From Candidatus Sediminicultor secundus (GTDB lineage: Bacteria > Atribacterota > JS1 > SB-45 > 34-128): DNA of 11,930 nucleotides. The DNA lies in NCBI GenBank assembly GCA_002849045.2, contig NCRO01000272.1:1-11930 (forward strand). The letters run 5' to 3'. How positions within the stretch are numbered: position 1 is the first letter of the stretch; each line of letters opens with the position of its first letter. The notes under the pieces are model-generated. The model saw only the letters and a list, made by a program, of their open reading frames with translations, ran no database searches and was not told where the DNA came from. The position numbers and the translations under genes were made by a program. This document shows positions 1 through 6,798 of the stretch, one piece after another.

Positions 1-51
1 TGTTCCACTCGTCTTCTGTCTTCGTGCGCTTCAGATGTGTATAAGAGACAG
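1..51. other. Library adapter remnant (Tn5/Nextera mosaic end) at the contig edge
   Basis: Bases 33-51 read AGATGTGTATAAGAGACAG, which is exactly the 19-base Tn5 mosaic-end sequence used in Nextera-type libraries. Bases 1-32 loosely resemble the rest of the read-1 adapter with errors (GCGCTTC before the mosaic end, where the adapter has GCAGCGTC). Genomic sequence starts at about base 52, in the middle of a reading frame. This is a technical artefact and not biological DNA. Confidence 0.93.
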
Positions 52-52
52 C

Positions 53-469
53 TATTACCTTGGGATAGGGTGGCTCTAAATTAAACCAGGCTCTATAATT
101 TATATTTTGCAGTCTTTCTCGTTCTTTATAAAATTCTTTTTCATAGGCTTTAAAATCAAACTTTACTGTCTTTCTATAATTGTCAAATTCTTCTTGATTT
201 TTAACAAATTTATTTTCTTCTATTAATTTCTGGATCAAACCATAATCGGTTGCTCCCCGAATATAAGGTCTTAGAGTTCGGTAATATTTTATCTCTTCCT
301 GATGCTGCTTTTTAGTCTCTTCCCAATTTTCGAAAGTAAAAAGTTCTCCTCCAAAATATTTCTTTTCCCCACGACCACAAAGTCTTAAATAGGCATTATG
401 CCCTATAAAAAGCGAATCTAAAACACTATCTACAATTACTCCATCAAAATCTAAAGCTAATATTTTCAA
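53..469 (-). CDS. HAD-superfamily hydrolase, N-terminal part (cut by contig edge)
   Basis: An open frame of 139 codons starts at a TTG (469) and runs without a stop to the adapter junction. Residues 7-15 read DFDGVIVDS, the HAD motif I (DxDG) in which the first Asp is the phosphoaspartate nucleophile and the second the acid/base. The visible remainder, rich in Lys, Glu and Tyr, would be the cap region; motifs II-IV lie beyond the edge. Cytosolic phosphatase or phosphoglycolate-phosphatase-like activity is usual for the superfamily, but the substrate cannot be told. The TTG start is supported by AAGAGGAG 7 nt upstream and by the position of the DxDG motif just inside the N-terminus. It lies 54 nt downstream of the cupin gene on the same strand, so they may be cotranscribed. 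The truncation is technical. Confidence 0.85.
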
Positions 470-476
470 TTTTTTG

Positions 477-484
477 CTCCTCTT
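477..484 (-). promoter_or_regulatory. Ribosome binding site of the HAD hydrolase (supports a TTG start)
   Basis: On the minus strand the sequence is AAGAGGAG, 7 nt before TTG at 469. It is a near-consensus Shine-Dalgarno site and decides the non-ATG start of the HAD gene. Confidence 0.7.
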
Positions 485-523
485 GTACTACTTAACTGTT
501 ATTTTTTTATCATTATTTTAGAA

Positions 524-856
524 CTAAAGATAGTCTTCACGCAAAGGGTACCAGGTATCAAACGCTTTTGTAATTTGATTTGATGATATAGCTTTATGCT
601 CAACATTAGGCGGAATCACTACACCTTCTCCCACTTTTAAAGTTTTAGTCTCTCCTTCGATGGTCATCTTTAATGAGCCTACTGTTACCACAGTAATCTG
701 TTCGTGAGGGTGTTTATGTTCTGGGACAATAGAATTGGGAGCAAATTCAAAAAAGGTAATCATTGAATTTTTATTTGCCACCGATCTTACGGTTATACCC
801 TTCATAACTTCTTTTGCTTTTAATTCGTTAACTTTAAAAAAATTTACTTTTTCCAT
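524..856 (-). CDS. Small single-domain cupin, KdgF-like
   Basis: A 110-residue protein that is one complete cupin barrel. Motif 1 contains H47-K-H49-P-H-E-Q53 and ends near G60; motif 2 contains G78, P82-P83 and H87, so the likely metal ligands are His47, His49, Gln53 and His87. The HxHPHEQ pattern and a C-terminal DTWYPLREDYL resemble KdgF, the small cupin that speeds ring opening of unsaturated uronates from pectin or alginate; from memory KdgF uses an Asp, a Phe and an Arg near the C-terminus, which would correspond to D100, W102 (Phe replaced by Trp) and R106. No uronate-pathway neighbours are seen, so the substrate is open and many such cupins remain unassigned. The ATG start has AAGGGAG about 10 nt upstream. 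Cytosolic, with no signal peptide. Confidence 0.85.
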   Translation of the reverse strand: MEKVNFFKVNELKAKEVMKGITVRSVANKNSMITFFEFAPNSIVPEHKHPHEQITVVTVGSLKMTIEGETKTLKVGEGVVIPPNVEHKAISSNQITKAFDTWYPLREDYL

Positions 857-876
857 TATTGTTTTTCTCCCTTGTA

Positions 877-904
877 TTTATAAATATTTTTTATTTATAG
901 TCAA
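877..904 (-). promoter_or_regulatory. Candidate sigma70-type promoter for the cupin gene
   Basis: On the minus strand TTGACT (899-904) is followed after 16 nt by TATAAA (877-882). Both boxes are near consensus. The predicted transcription start would fall near 870, very close to the ribosome binding site at 867-873, so either the leader is almost absent or the true -10 box is another AT-rich hexamer in this gap. The region is very AT-rich and chance matches are likely. Confidence 0.35.
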
Positions 905-940
905 TAATTCCTTGCAAAGTTTGAATTGAAATTAAAACTT

Positions 941-1441
941 TTATTTTAAAACTTTTCCCAAGGCTTCCCGGTGCGATTGAAAGGCTAAAAGAGGAAGTTG
1001 GTTAACCGCAAAAAACTCCGCTTCTTCCGCGTCATCACCGGCGCAAAGTTTTCCTCCCAAAATTCCAACTTCATAAATTATAGTAACTAAATAACCGTGA
1101 ATTTCACTATTATTAGGATAAACTCCTATCAACTTCTTCGATTTTCCTTTTAACCCGGTCTCTTCAGTTAATTCCCTCAAAGCCGCTTCTATGGGGCTTT
1201 CCTCTATCTCCATAAATCCACTCGGTAAAGCCCACTCACCTTTACGAGGTTCTATTTTCCTTTTGATTAACAATATTTTACCTTCATTATCTCTGGCTAT
1301 TACTGCTACTACCGGAGTAGGATTTTCGTAATATATCTTCCCACAGCTCGAACAATACAATCTTTCTCTTCCTTCCAACATCTTTCTGACTAATTTATAA
1401 CCACAATAGGGACAAAATTTTATGGAAAAATTACTTTTCAC
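941..1441 (-). CDS. Nudix hydrolase with N-terminal zinc ribbon
   Basis: A 166-residue protein. Residues 10-34 form a zinc ribbon (C10-x2-C13 and C30-x2-C33), followed by a Nudix fold. The Nudix box is complete at 75-97: G75, E81, R89-E90-L91, E93-E94, G96-L97, giving the Mg-binding helix that hydrolyses nucleoside diphosphates linked to another group. The ribbon-plus-Nudix order is that of NudC-like NADH pyrophosphatases, but I do not see the SQPWPFPxS motif that marks NudC after the box, so NADH specificity is not supported; a nucleotide-pool cleaning role would fit the repair neighbours but is inference. It starts at GTG (1441), 11 nt inside the 3' end of radC, with GGGGGTG about 7 nt upstream, so translation is probably coupled. 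Last gene of the repair train. Confidence 0.9.
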   Translation of the reverse strand: MKSNFSIKFCPYCGYKLVRKMLEGRERLYCSSCGKIYYENPTPVVAVIARDNEGKILLIKRKIEPRKGEWALPSGFMEIEESPIEAALRELTEETGLKGKSKKLIGVYPNNSEIHGYLVTIIYEVGILGGKLCAGDDAEEAEFFAVNQLPLLAFQSHREALGKVLK

Positions 1442-2153
1442 TTATCTTCACCCCCTGCTCCTTGTGTAATAAGCCCTCCTGGGCAAAACTGGTATAATTA
1501 TCCTCTCCTAAAATTATATGATCCAGTACTCTCACTCCAATTATATTACAGGCCTCCACCAAACGATCAGTAATATCTAAATCATTTTTACTGGGATTCG
1601 ATTCTCCGCTGGGATGATTATGCAAAAATATAACTGAGGCGGCAGATTCCTTGATTATCTCCTTTAATACCTCTCGAGGATGGACTATGCTTTCTGTTAA
1701 ACTGCCTACCGAAATATCAACATCTCTAATAATCTTATTCTTTACATCTAATAATATTGCTTTAAATTTTTCTTTTTTTAAATCTCTCATGCATGGTTCA
1801 TAATAATTTACTAAATCAGCAGCATTATGGATTTTCTTTTTAGGTAAATTGGTCTCTCTTAAAAGCCTTTTTCCTATCTCCAAAGCTGCCTTTATTTGAG
1901 CAAATTTAGCCAGACCTATCCCTTTAACAGAACTCATCTCCGGATAGCTTAAAGAATCTAATTTCCTTAAACTCTTTGTTTCTGATAATAAATCTTTCGC
2001 TACTTCTACTGAGGTCTTCCCCTGATAACCTTTAACCAATATTATTCCCAATAATTCCGCATCTGTCAAATAATCTACTCCATATTTAACCAACCTCTCT
2101 CTCGGTCTTTCCTCATCCGGCCAATCCTTTACTGTATAACTTTTCTTCTCCAT
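1431..2153 (-). CDS. radC: RadC family protein (JAMM/MPN+ domain)
   Basis: A 240-residue protein of usual RadC length. The N-terminal part carries the conserved RPRERL stretch (16-21) and a helix-hairpin-helix-like element with V76-K-G-I-G80. The C-terminal JAMM metalloprotease-like domain has VHPREV (157-162, with E161 the likely catalytic Glu) and a complete H178-x-H180-x7-S188-x2-D191 signature, so the zinc site is intact. RadC was first named as a repair protein, but its biochemical role is unsettled. The ATG start lies 3 nt after the mrfB stop codon, and the gene's 3' end overlaps the Nudix gene by 11 nt, placing it firmly in one transcript with mrfA and mrfB. No truncation is seen. Confidence 0.95.
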   Translation of the reverse strand: MEKKSYTVKDWPDEERPRERLVKYGVDYLTDAELLGIILVKGYQGKTSVEVAKDLLSETKSLRKLDSLSYPEMSSVKGIGLAKFAQIKAALEIGKRLLRETNLPKKKIHNAADLVNYYEPCMRDLKKEKFKAILLDVKNKIIRDVDISVGSLTESIVHPREVLKEIIKESAASVIFLHNHPSGESNPSKNDLDITDRLVEACNIIGVRVLDHIILGEDNYTSFAQEGLLHKEQGVKISEK

Positions 2154-2156
2154 CTC

Positions 2157-3404
2157 TTACTCCTTTTGTGCCAGGCACTTTTGTTTCCCTTTTATTCGAT
2201 TTAAACGATATTGCAATTTTTCTCTTAAAAAAATATTTTCTTCAATATTCAGGGCTTCTTCTACTACCATCTCTGCTTTTTGATAATCCTTTAAATAGTG
2301 TTCATAATATTTGGCTAATTCTTCATAAGGATAATAGATATACTCTCGGCTTCTTTCTATTATCTCTTTCCATATTTCTTCTGCTTCTTCCCATTTCCCC
2401 TGTCTCTTGTAAGCAAAAGAACTCAATCTTAATATCTCCAAGACCTCTTCCTCTGCTAAATTGTGTTTTAAAGCTTCAGCATAATAGTGGGTGCTCTGCT
2501 CGTATCTCTTCTCTTCATCAAACATTTTACCTATGCTAAAAATATCCATACCGTATTCGGTATTATTCAAAGGATCTTCTACCAGAAAACACATCCTGCT
2601 CACCAGGGCTACCAGAGAAAGGATATCTTGTAAATTATGTTCGAAGACTTGCTTTATTGCCCGAGCATCTTTAGTCCGTAAATATCTAAAGTAAATCTCC
2701 GGGATAAGATATCCCGGCACATCATCATCCCTGATAACTTTTAGTATCTCTCTTTCTACTGTAGATAAGGAACAACTCTCCAGCCTTCTCTTCCACAGGC
2801 GACGGGCGGGGTAAAGAAGGTCGAAATGGTAAGGATCTTTTAAACTCATCTTCATCCCGGACATAATATAACGGCTTTCCATTAAAGGAAGGTCAAAGGT
2901 CTTGCCATTATAAGTAACTACTGCCTTAAAATTAGAGAGCAGATCATTTAGTGCTGATAACAGGGCTCGTTCTTCATTATAATCCCGCATAAAATATTGC
3001 CGAACACAAAATTGGTCTCCTTCAAAATATCCTACTCCCACAAGAAAAATATAAGTCCCTGCTCCTCCGGCCAATCCGGTAGTCTCGGTATCTAAAAAAA
3101 TGGTCTTATTAATGTCTATTTCTTTTAATCTATCATCTCTGGCTAAACTGGAAATAGTTTTGGCAGAAGATTGAAAAATTTGAAAAAGTTCAACCTCCCC
3201 GCACCTATAATCTCGGGAAAAATAATTTTCCCGAAGAAAGCTATCCCCAAAAGGAGTGGAGATAAATTTTCCTGATACTACTTCTTCTATCTTTACTTCT
3301 GCTTCTACGGTCTTTAAACTTTTCTCTTTTTGTGACTGGTTGATTTTATCTATATTCTTCTTCAACTGGGAAATCTTTTCCAGTCGCCTTTTTATATCAT
3401 CCAT
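2157..3404 (-). CDS. mrfB: MrfB (YprB) family DEDD exonuclease with TPR-like C-terminus
   Basis: A 415-residue protein close to the length of Bacillus subtilis MrfB/YprB. The N-terminal 30 or so residues are a Lys-rich coiled-coil-like helix. An RNase H-like exonuclease fold follows: D105-x-E107 in FLDTETTG, D171 in TYNGKTFDLPL and D260 in HNLQD supply the four DEDD metal ligands, with H256 nearby. Residues from about 290 to 400 are helical and Tyr/Glu-rich with TPR-like spacing, probably a protein-interaction part. In B. subtilis MrfA (helicase) and MrfB (exonuclease) act together in a mitomycin C repair route separate from UvrABC. Here it starts 2 nt after the mrfA stop codon and ends 3 nt before radC, so pairing with the helicase is conserved. 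Assignment rests on fold motifs plus the adjacent partner. Confidence 0.93.
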   Translation of the reverse strand: MDDIKRRLEKISQLKKNIDKINQSQKEKSLKTVEAEVKIEEVVSGKFISTPFGDSFLRENYFSRDYRCGEVELFQIFQSSAKTISSLARDDRLKEIDINKTIFLDTETTGLAGGAGTYIFLVGVGYFEGDQFCVRQYFMRDYNEERALLSALNDLLSNFKAVVTYNGKTFDLPLMESRYIMSGMKMSLKDPYHFDLLYPARRLWKRRLESCSLSTVEREILKVIRDDDVPGYLIPEIYFRYLRTKDARAIKQVFEHNLQDILSLVALVSRMCFLVEDPLNNTEYGMDIFSIGKMFDEEKRYEQSTHYYAEALKHNLAEEEVLEILRLSSFAYKRQGKWEEAEEIWKEIIERSREYIYYPYEELAKYYEHYLKDYQKAEMVVEEALNIEENIFLREKLQYRLNRIKGKQKCLAQKE

Positions 3405-3406
3405 AA

Positions 3407-5704
3407 TCAGCTCAAAGCCTCCCTTAAAATTAGAAGAGCACTCTCTTTTCCCTTTATGCCCACTTCGTCAATAGGTCCCACACAGGAGGGGCAACCCTTT
3501 TCACATCCACAGCCAAGAATTAATTCCTGAGCTGCCTGCAGTAAAGGCCGACGCAGTTCAAACATCTTCTCACTAAATCCTACTCCCCCGGGATAATTAT
3601 CATAAATATAAATAGTAGGCTTGCTGGTAAAGGGGGAACGCACTTCCGAAACCGCCCTGACATCCTGAGGGTCACACATTACATATAAAGGGACGACATT
3701 AATAAGCACGTTTGATAGAGCTAAAAGCCCGCTGCTTAAATTAAAAGAAGTATTTTCACTTTCCCGGAGTTTTAACAATTCACAAACATCATTAGTCAAA
3801 GCAAGCCAATAAGCGGTAGTACGCATCTCTTCCGGGGGTAAAGATATTTCCCCAAAACCGATATTCTCGTGAGTATAAAATTTTATCTTTTTATAACAGG
3901 TAGAAACGGTAGTAATGGCCACTTCACCGTAAGCATGTTCCATATTTGATTCTTCATCCTTCTCAAATACATCTAAAACCTTAATATTGGTTTCGGTTTG
4001 AGCATCGGTGTAATAATTAACTTTAACTTTTTCGGCATAGGCCTTTTGGTTCTGATAATCCAGCCTGTGAATAGCATATTGCTCTCCTTCGTGAAGATAA
4101 ATAGCCCCTTCATAAATAAGTGTGGGTACACTGGCCTTATCCATTTCTCCGATAACCTGTTCTTGCTGGTCAGTGGTATCGATAATTACAAAATTATCTA
4201 CCGAGGCACTGCGCAAACTTATCTTCTCAGTGGGATAGACTTCGCTCATCCAATACCATTTCTTTTCCACACAATGAAGCACACCTTCCTTCTCTAAATA
4301 CTCCAGAACGTCCCGAAGTTTTTTAGTTCCGAAATTTTCTCCTTCTTCGAAGGGTAATTCAAAAGAAGCACACCTGATATGACTGACTAAAATACTCAAA
4401 TTATCCGGGTCGATAACCGCACTCTCCGGTGACTCCCCAAAGAAATAATCAGGATGATTTATTACAAACTGGTCTAAAGGATTGCTGGAAGCAACTAAGA
4501 TAGCTATTGAATTATTAGATCTGCGCCCTGCTCTTCCGGCCTGTTGCCAGGTACTGGATATGGTTCCGGGATATCCGGCCATAAAACAGGCATCAAGTTG
4601 GCCGATATCTATACCCAGCTCCAGAGCATTGGTACTTACCACTCCTTTTATCTCCCCATCTTTCAAACCCTTTTCTATTTCACGCCTTAAATTAGGTAAA
4701 TAACCTCCCCTGTAACCTCTAACCATATCCTTGGGCCTCCCCGTTTTAGCTAAAAAATCTTTTAAATAACTGGTCAGGACTTCGGTAGTCAGACGGCTCC
4801 GCGCAAAGATTATGGTCTGAATATCATAATTTAAAAAATAGGCGACAAAACGGGCAACTTCTTTAATTAAACTCTTCCTGATTCCCAATTCTTTATTAAT
4901 TACCGGAGGATTATAAAATAAAAAATGTTTCTCGCCCTGGGGGGCACCATTATTATCCACCAGAATAAAATCCTCACCTACAATCTTCTGAGAAAGCTCC
5001 CGGGGATTAGCGATAGTAGCCGAGCAACAGATAAATTGAGGGCTCGAACCATAAAATCGACAGATTCTCTTTAATCTCCTGATTACATTTGCCAGATGGC
5101 TTCCGAATACCCCCCGATAAATATGAATCTCATCGATTACTACGTATTTCAAATTTCCAAAAAAATCCATCCATTTGGTATGATGGGGCAATATCCCCAA
5201 ATGCAGCATATCCGGATTAGTTACCACAATATGCCCTTTCTTGCGGATAGCCTTCCGAGCTGAAGAAGGAGTATCTCCATCATAAGTATAAGTTTTAATT
5301 CCCTCATCTAAGGCCGATATTAATTGATACAATTCAGTCAATTGGTCTTGAGATAAAGCTTTAGTGGGAAACAGATAAAGTGCCCGACTATTTTCATCTT
5401 TTAAGATAGAATCCAATACCGGTAGATTATAACAGAGAGTCTTGCCTGAGGCAGTAGGTGTAACTACTACTACATTCTTCTTGTTTTTTATAGATTCTAA
5501 AGCAGAAGCCTGATGAGAATAAAGTTTACTGATGCCTTTCTCTTTTAAAATCCTTACTAGTTTATCCTCTGTCCACTCCGGGAATTCCTCATAAATTCCA
5601 GATTTAGCCGTAATATGCCTCCAGGCAGTAAAGCGGGAACCTACTTTATTATATTTTTTTAATTCATTTAAGATTCTTTCTACCGGCATCCACTCAAACC
5701 TCAC
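3407..5704 (-). CDS. mrfA: MrfA (YprA) family DEAD/DEAH-box DNA helicase with zinc-binding C-terminus
   Basis: A 765-residue superfamily 2 helicase, near the usual size for MrfA/YprA. RecA-like domain 1 has motif I TPTASGKT (82-89), motif II D191-E-I-H194 and motif III SAT (228-230); domain 2 has STNALELGIDIG (357-368) and motif VI QQAGRAGR (387-394). The C-terminal part is the DUF1998/MZB-type region ending in C732-x-C734-x3-C738-x2-C741, the four-cysteine zinc site of this family. The family is a 3'-5' DNA translocase needed for repair of mitomycin C lesions in B. subtilis, working with the MrfB exonuclease encoded just downstream. The listed start is a GTG with a poor upstream site; an ATG at 5689 (residue 6) has GAGG about 9 nt upstream and may be the true start. 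All helicase motifs look intact. Confidence 0.95.
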   Translation of the reverse strand: MRFEWMPVERILNELKKYNKVGSRFTAWRHITAKSGIYEEFPEWTEDKLVRILKEKGISKLYSHQASALESIKNKKNVVVVTPTASGKTLCYNLPVLDSILKDENSRALYLFPTKALSQDQLTELYQLISALDEGIKTYTYDGDTPSSARKAIRKKGHIVVTNPDMLHLGILPHHTKWMDFFGNLKYVVIDEIHIYRGVFGSHLANVIRRLKRICRFYGSSPQFICCSATIANPRELSQKIVGEDFILVDNNGAPQGEKHFLFYNPPVINKELGIRKSLIKEVARFVAYFLNYDIQTIIFARSRLTTEVLTSYLKDFLAKTGRPKDMVRGYRGGYLPNLRREIEKGLKDGEIKGVVSTNALELGIDIGQLDACFMAGYPGTISSTWQQAGRAGRRSNNSIAILVASSNPLDQFVINHPDYFFGESPESAVIDPDNLSILVSHIRCASFELPFEEGENFGTKKLRDVLEYLEKEGVLHCVEKKWYWMSEVYPTEKISLRSASVDNFVIIDTTDQQEQVIGEMDKASVPTLIYEGAIYLHEGEQYAIHRLDYQNQKAYAEKVKVNYYTDAQTETNIKVLDVFEKDEESNMEHAYGEVAITTVSTCYKKIKFYTHENIGFGEISLPPEEMRTTAYWLALTNDVCELLKLRESENTSFNLSSGLLALSNVLINVVPLYVMCDPQDVRAVSEVRSPFTSKPTIYIYDNYPGGVGFSEKMFELRRPLLQAAQELILGCGCEKGCPSCVGPIDEVGIKGKESALLILREALS

Positions 5705-5716
5705 ATTCGCACCAGC

Positions 5717-5744
5717 GTGACAGGGGATAACGGTCCTCTGTCAC
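5717..5744. repeat. Imperfect palindrome of REP-like type between nfo and mrfA
   Basis: Arms GTGACAGGGGA (5717-5727) and TCCTCTGTCAC (5734-5744) can pair over 11 positions, ten Watson-Crick and one mismatch or wobble, around the 6-nt loop TAACGG. It fills half of the 54-nt gap in an otherwise tightly packed operon. No U-run follows on either strand, so it is not a typical terminator. It resembles GTGACAG...CTGTCAC palindromes that I recall being scattered in many bacterial genomes; the link to REP transposases is from memory and not shown here. Confidence 0.65.
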
Positions 5745-5758
5745 ATATTTTTATCGTA

Positions 5759-6613
5759 TTAATTTGAAACTAAACTCTTTACTAAATTAATATTTTTTAG
5801 ATCATCTTTTTCGTCATTCTTGGGAGTCTCCAGAATAAAAGGCAGGTCTTTTAGATATTTGTGATTCACTAACACCTTAAAACCTTCCAGTCCTATATAT
5901 CCCTTGCCAATATGCATATGCCTATCTTTTCTCGAACCCAAAGGATATTTTGAATCATTAATATGTATAACCTTTAATCGCTCTAAACCCACGTATTTAT
6001 CAATCTCCTCTAAAGTCTGTTCAACACCTTCTTGATGCGAAAGGTCATACCCTGCTGCAAAGGCATGACAGGTATCAAAACATATTCCTATCTTCTTTCT
6101 ATCTTTCGCCCCTTCTATCATCCTCTTTAACTGGTAAAAAGTATAACCCAAATGCGTACCCGAACCAGCAGTATCTTCTAATAATATCATCGTCTTTAAA
6201 TTTAAATCTGCACTTTTTTCTAAAATAATATTAAGAGCTCTGATTATCCTCTGAATTCCATATTCTTCTCCTGCTCCGGTATGAGCCCCGGGATGAATAA
6301 TTAGATAAGGGTCAGGTAATAAAAAGTCTGCTCTTTTCATCTCTTCTAAAAAAGCATTAATTGATTTGAAATAAAGTTCATCTGAGGGAGAAGCCAAGTT
6401 AATGAGATAAGAGGTGTGAATAAAAACGGGGTTAATATTAGAATTTTTTAAATTCTCTCTAAAACTTTCTACTTCGTCCTTTTTTAAAATCTTCTCCCGC
6501 CAGGTAGATGCATTCTTCGAAAATATCTGCATAGTATTACAGACTAATTCCCCAGCCCGAACAACAGAATTATCTATTCCTCCCGCGATAGAAACATGGC
6601 ATCCAATCTTCAA
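5759..6613 (-). CDS. nfo: Endonuclease IV (AP endonuclease, deoxyribonuclease IV)
   Basis: A 284-residue TIM-barrel enzyme of normal length for Nfo. It cleaves DNA 5' to abasic sites and clears blocked 3' ends in base excision repair. All nine metal ligands of the trinuclear zinc site can be matched: H66, H107 (in HPGAHTG), E146 (LLEDTAGSG), D180 and H183 (FDTCHAFAAGYD), H217 (HINDSK), D230 and H232 (DRHMHIGKG) and E262 (LETPK). The TTG start (6613) has AAGAGGA 8 nt upstream and gives the expected MKIGCHVS N-terminus. It is the first gene of the repair train, 54 nt ahead of mrfA, and divergent from the membrane-protein gene. No LexA-like box (GAAC-N4-GTTC) is visible in its upstream region. 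Confidence 0.97.
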   Translation of the reverse strand: MKIGCHVSIAGGIDNSVVRAGELVCNTMQIFSKNASTWREKILKKDEVESFRENLKNSNINPVFIHTSYLINLASPSDELYFKSINAFLEEMKRADFLLPDPYLIIHPGAHTGAGEEYGIQRIIRALNIILEKSADLNLKTMILLEDTAGSGTHLGYTFYQLKRMIEGAKDRKKIGICFDTCHAFAAGYDLSHQEGVEQTLEEIDKYVGLERLKVIHINDSKYPLGSRKDRHMHIGKGYIGLEGFKVLVNHKYLKDLPFILETPKNDEKDDLKNINLVKSLVSN

Positions 6614-6621
6614 TCTCTGTT

Positions 6622-6628
6622 TCCTCTT
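6622..6628 (-). promoter_or_regulatory. Ribosome binding site of nfo (supports TTG start)
   Basis: Minus-strand AAGAGGA sits 8 nt before TTG at 6613. It supports TTG rather than a later ATG as the start, and the resulting N-terminus matches the family. Confidence 0.65.
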
Positions 6629-6652
6629 TTCTTCTTCGGTTATTTAATTTTT

Positions 6653-6680
6653 ATTATAAAAATTAGAGATTAGTGAGAAA
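6653..6680 (-). promoter_or_regulatory. Candidate promoter for nfo and the repair operon
   Basis: On the minus strand a perfect -10 box TATAAT (6653-6658) is preceded after 16 nt by TTTCTC (6675-6680), which matches the -35 consensus only partly. The predicted leader to the TTG start is about 33 nt and contains the Shine-Dalgarno site. Confidence 0.45.
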
Positions 6681-6685
6681 TTTTA

Positions 6686-6713
6686 TTGACTTCTCTACTT
6701 TTATAAGTATAAC
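6686..6713 (+). promoter_or_regulatory. Sigma70-like promoter for the membrane-protein gene
   Basis: TTGACT (6686-6691) and TATAAC (6708-6713) are separated by 16 nt, each one mismatch from consensus. It faces the plus-strand gene at 6799 and leaves a leader of roughly 80 nt, which includes a weak A/T palindrome at 6760-6779. It lies back to back with the candidate nfo promoter. Confidence 0.6.
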
Positions 6714-6798
6714 ATATTACTATAATCTAATTAAATAATTATTACTTTTACACCCTACTCGCCTAAAAAATTTTTGGCTTAAGGAATGGGGGAAAGAA

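Noticed and set aside
2168..2539. Plus-strand open frame of 123 codons opposite mrfB
   Set aside because: It lies wholly within the well-supported mrfB gene, is low-complexity (Leu/Ser-rich) and has no recognisable motif; it is a shadow frame.
3998..4703. Plus-strand open frames inside mrfA (3998-4297 and 4482-4703)
   Set aside because: They sit opposite conserved helicase regions and have no upstream ribosome site or motif of their own.
2157..5704. Helicase plus nuclease as an anti-phage defence system (DISARM-like)
   Set aside because: DUF1998-type helicases occur in DISARM, but there is no methyltransferase, DrmB or phospholipase D-type nuclease here; the adjacent DEDD exonuclease matches YprB/MrfB, so a repair pair is the better reading.
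6614..6798. LexA/SOS operator controlling nfo and the repair operon
   Set aside because: I looked for a GAAC-N4-GTTC type box on both strands in the divergent region and found none; an unknown damage regulator site could still be present.
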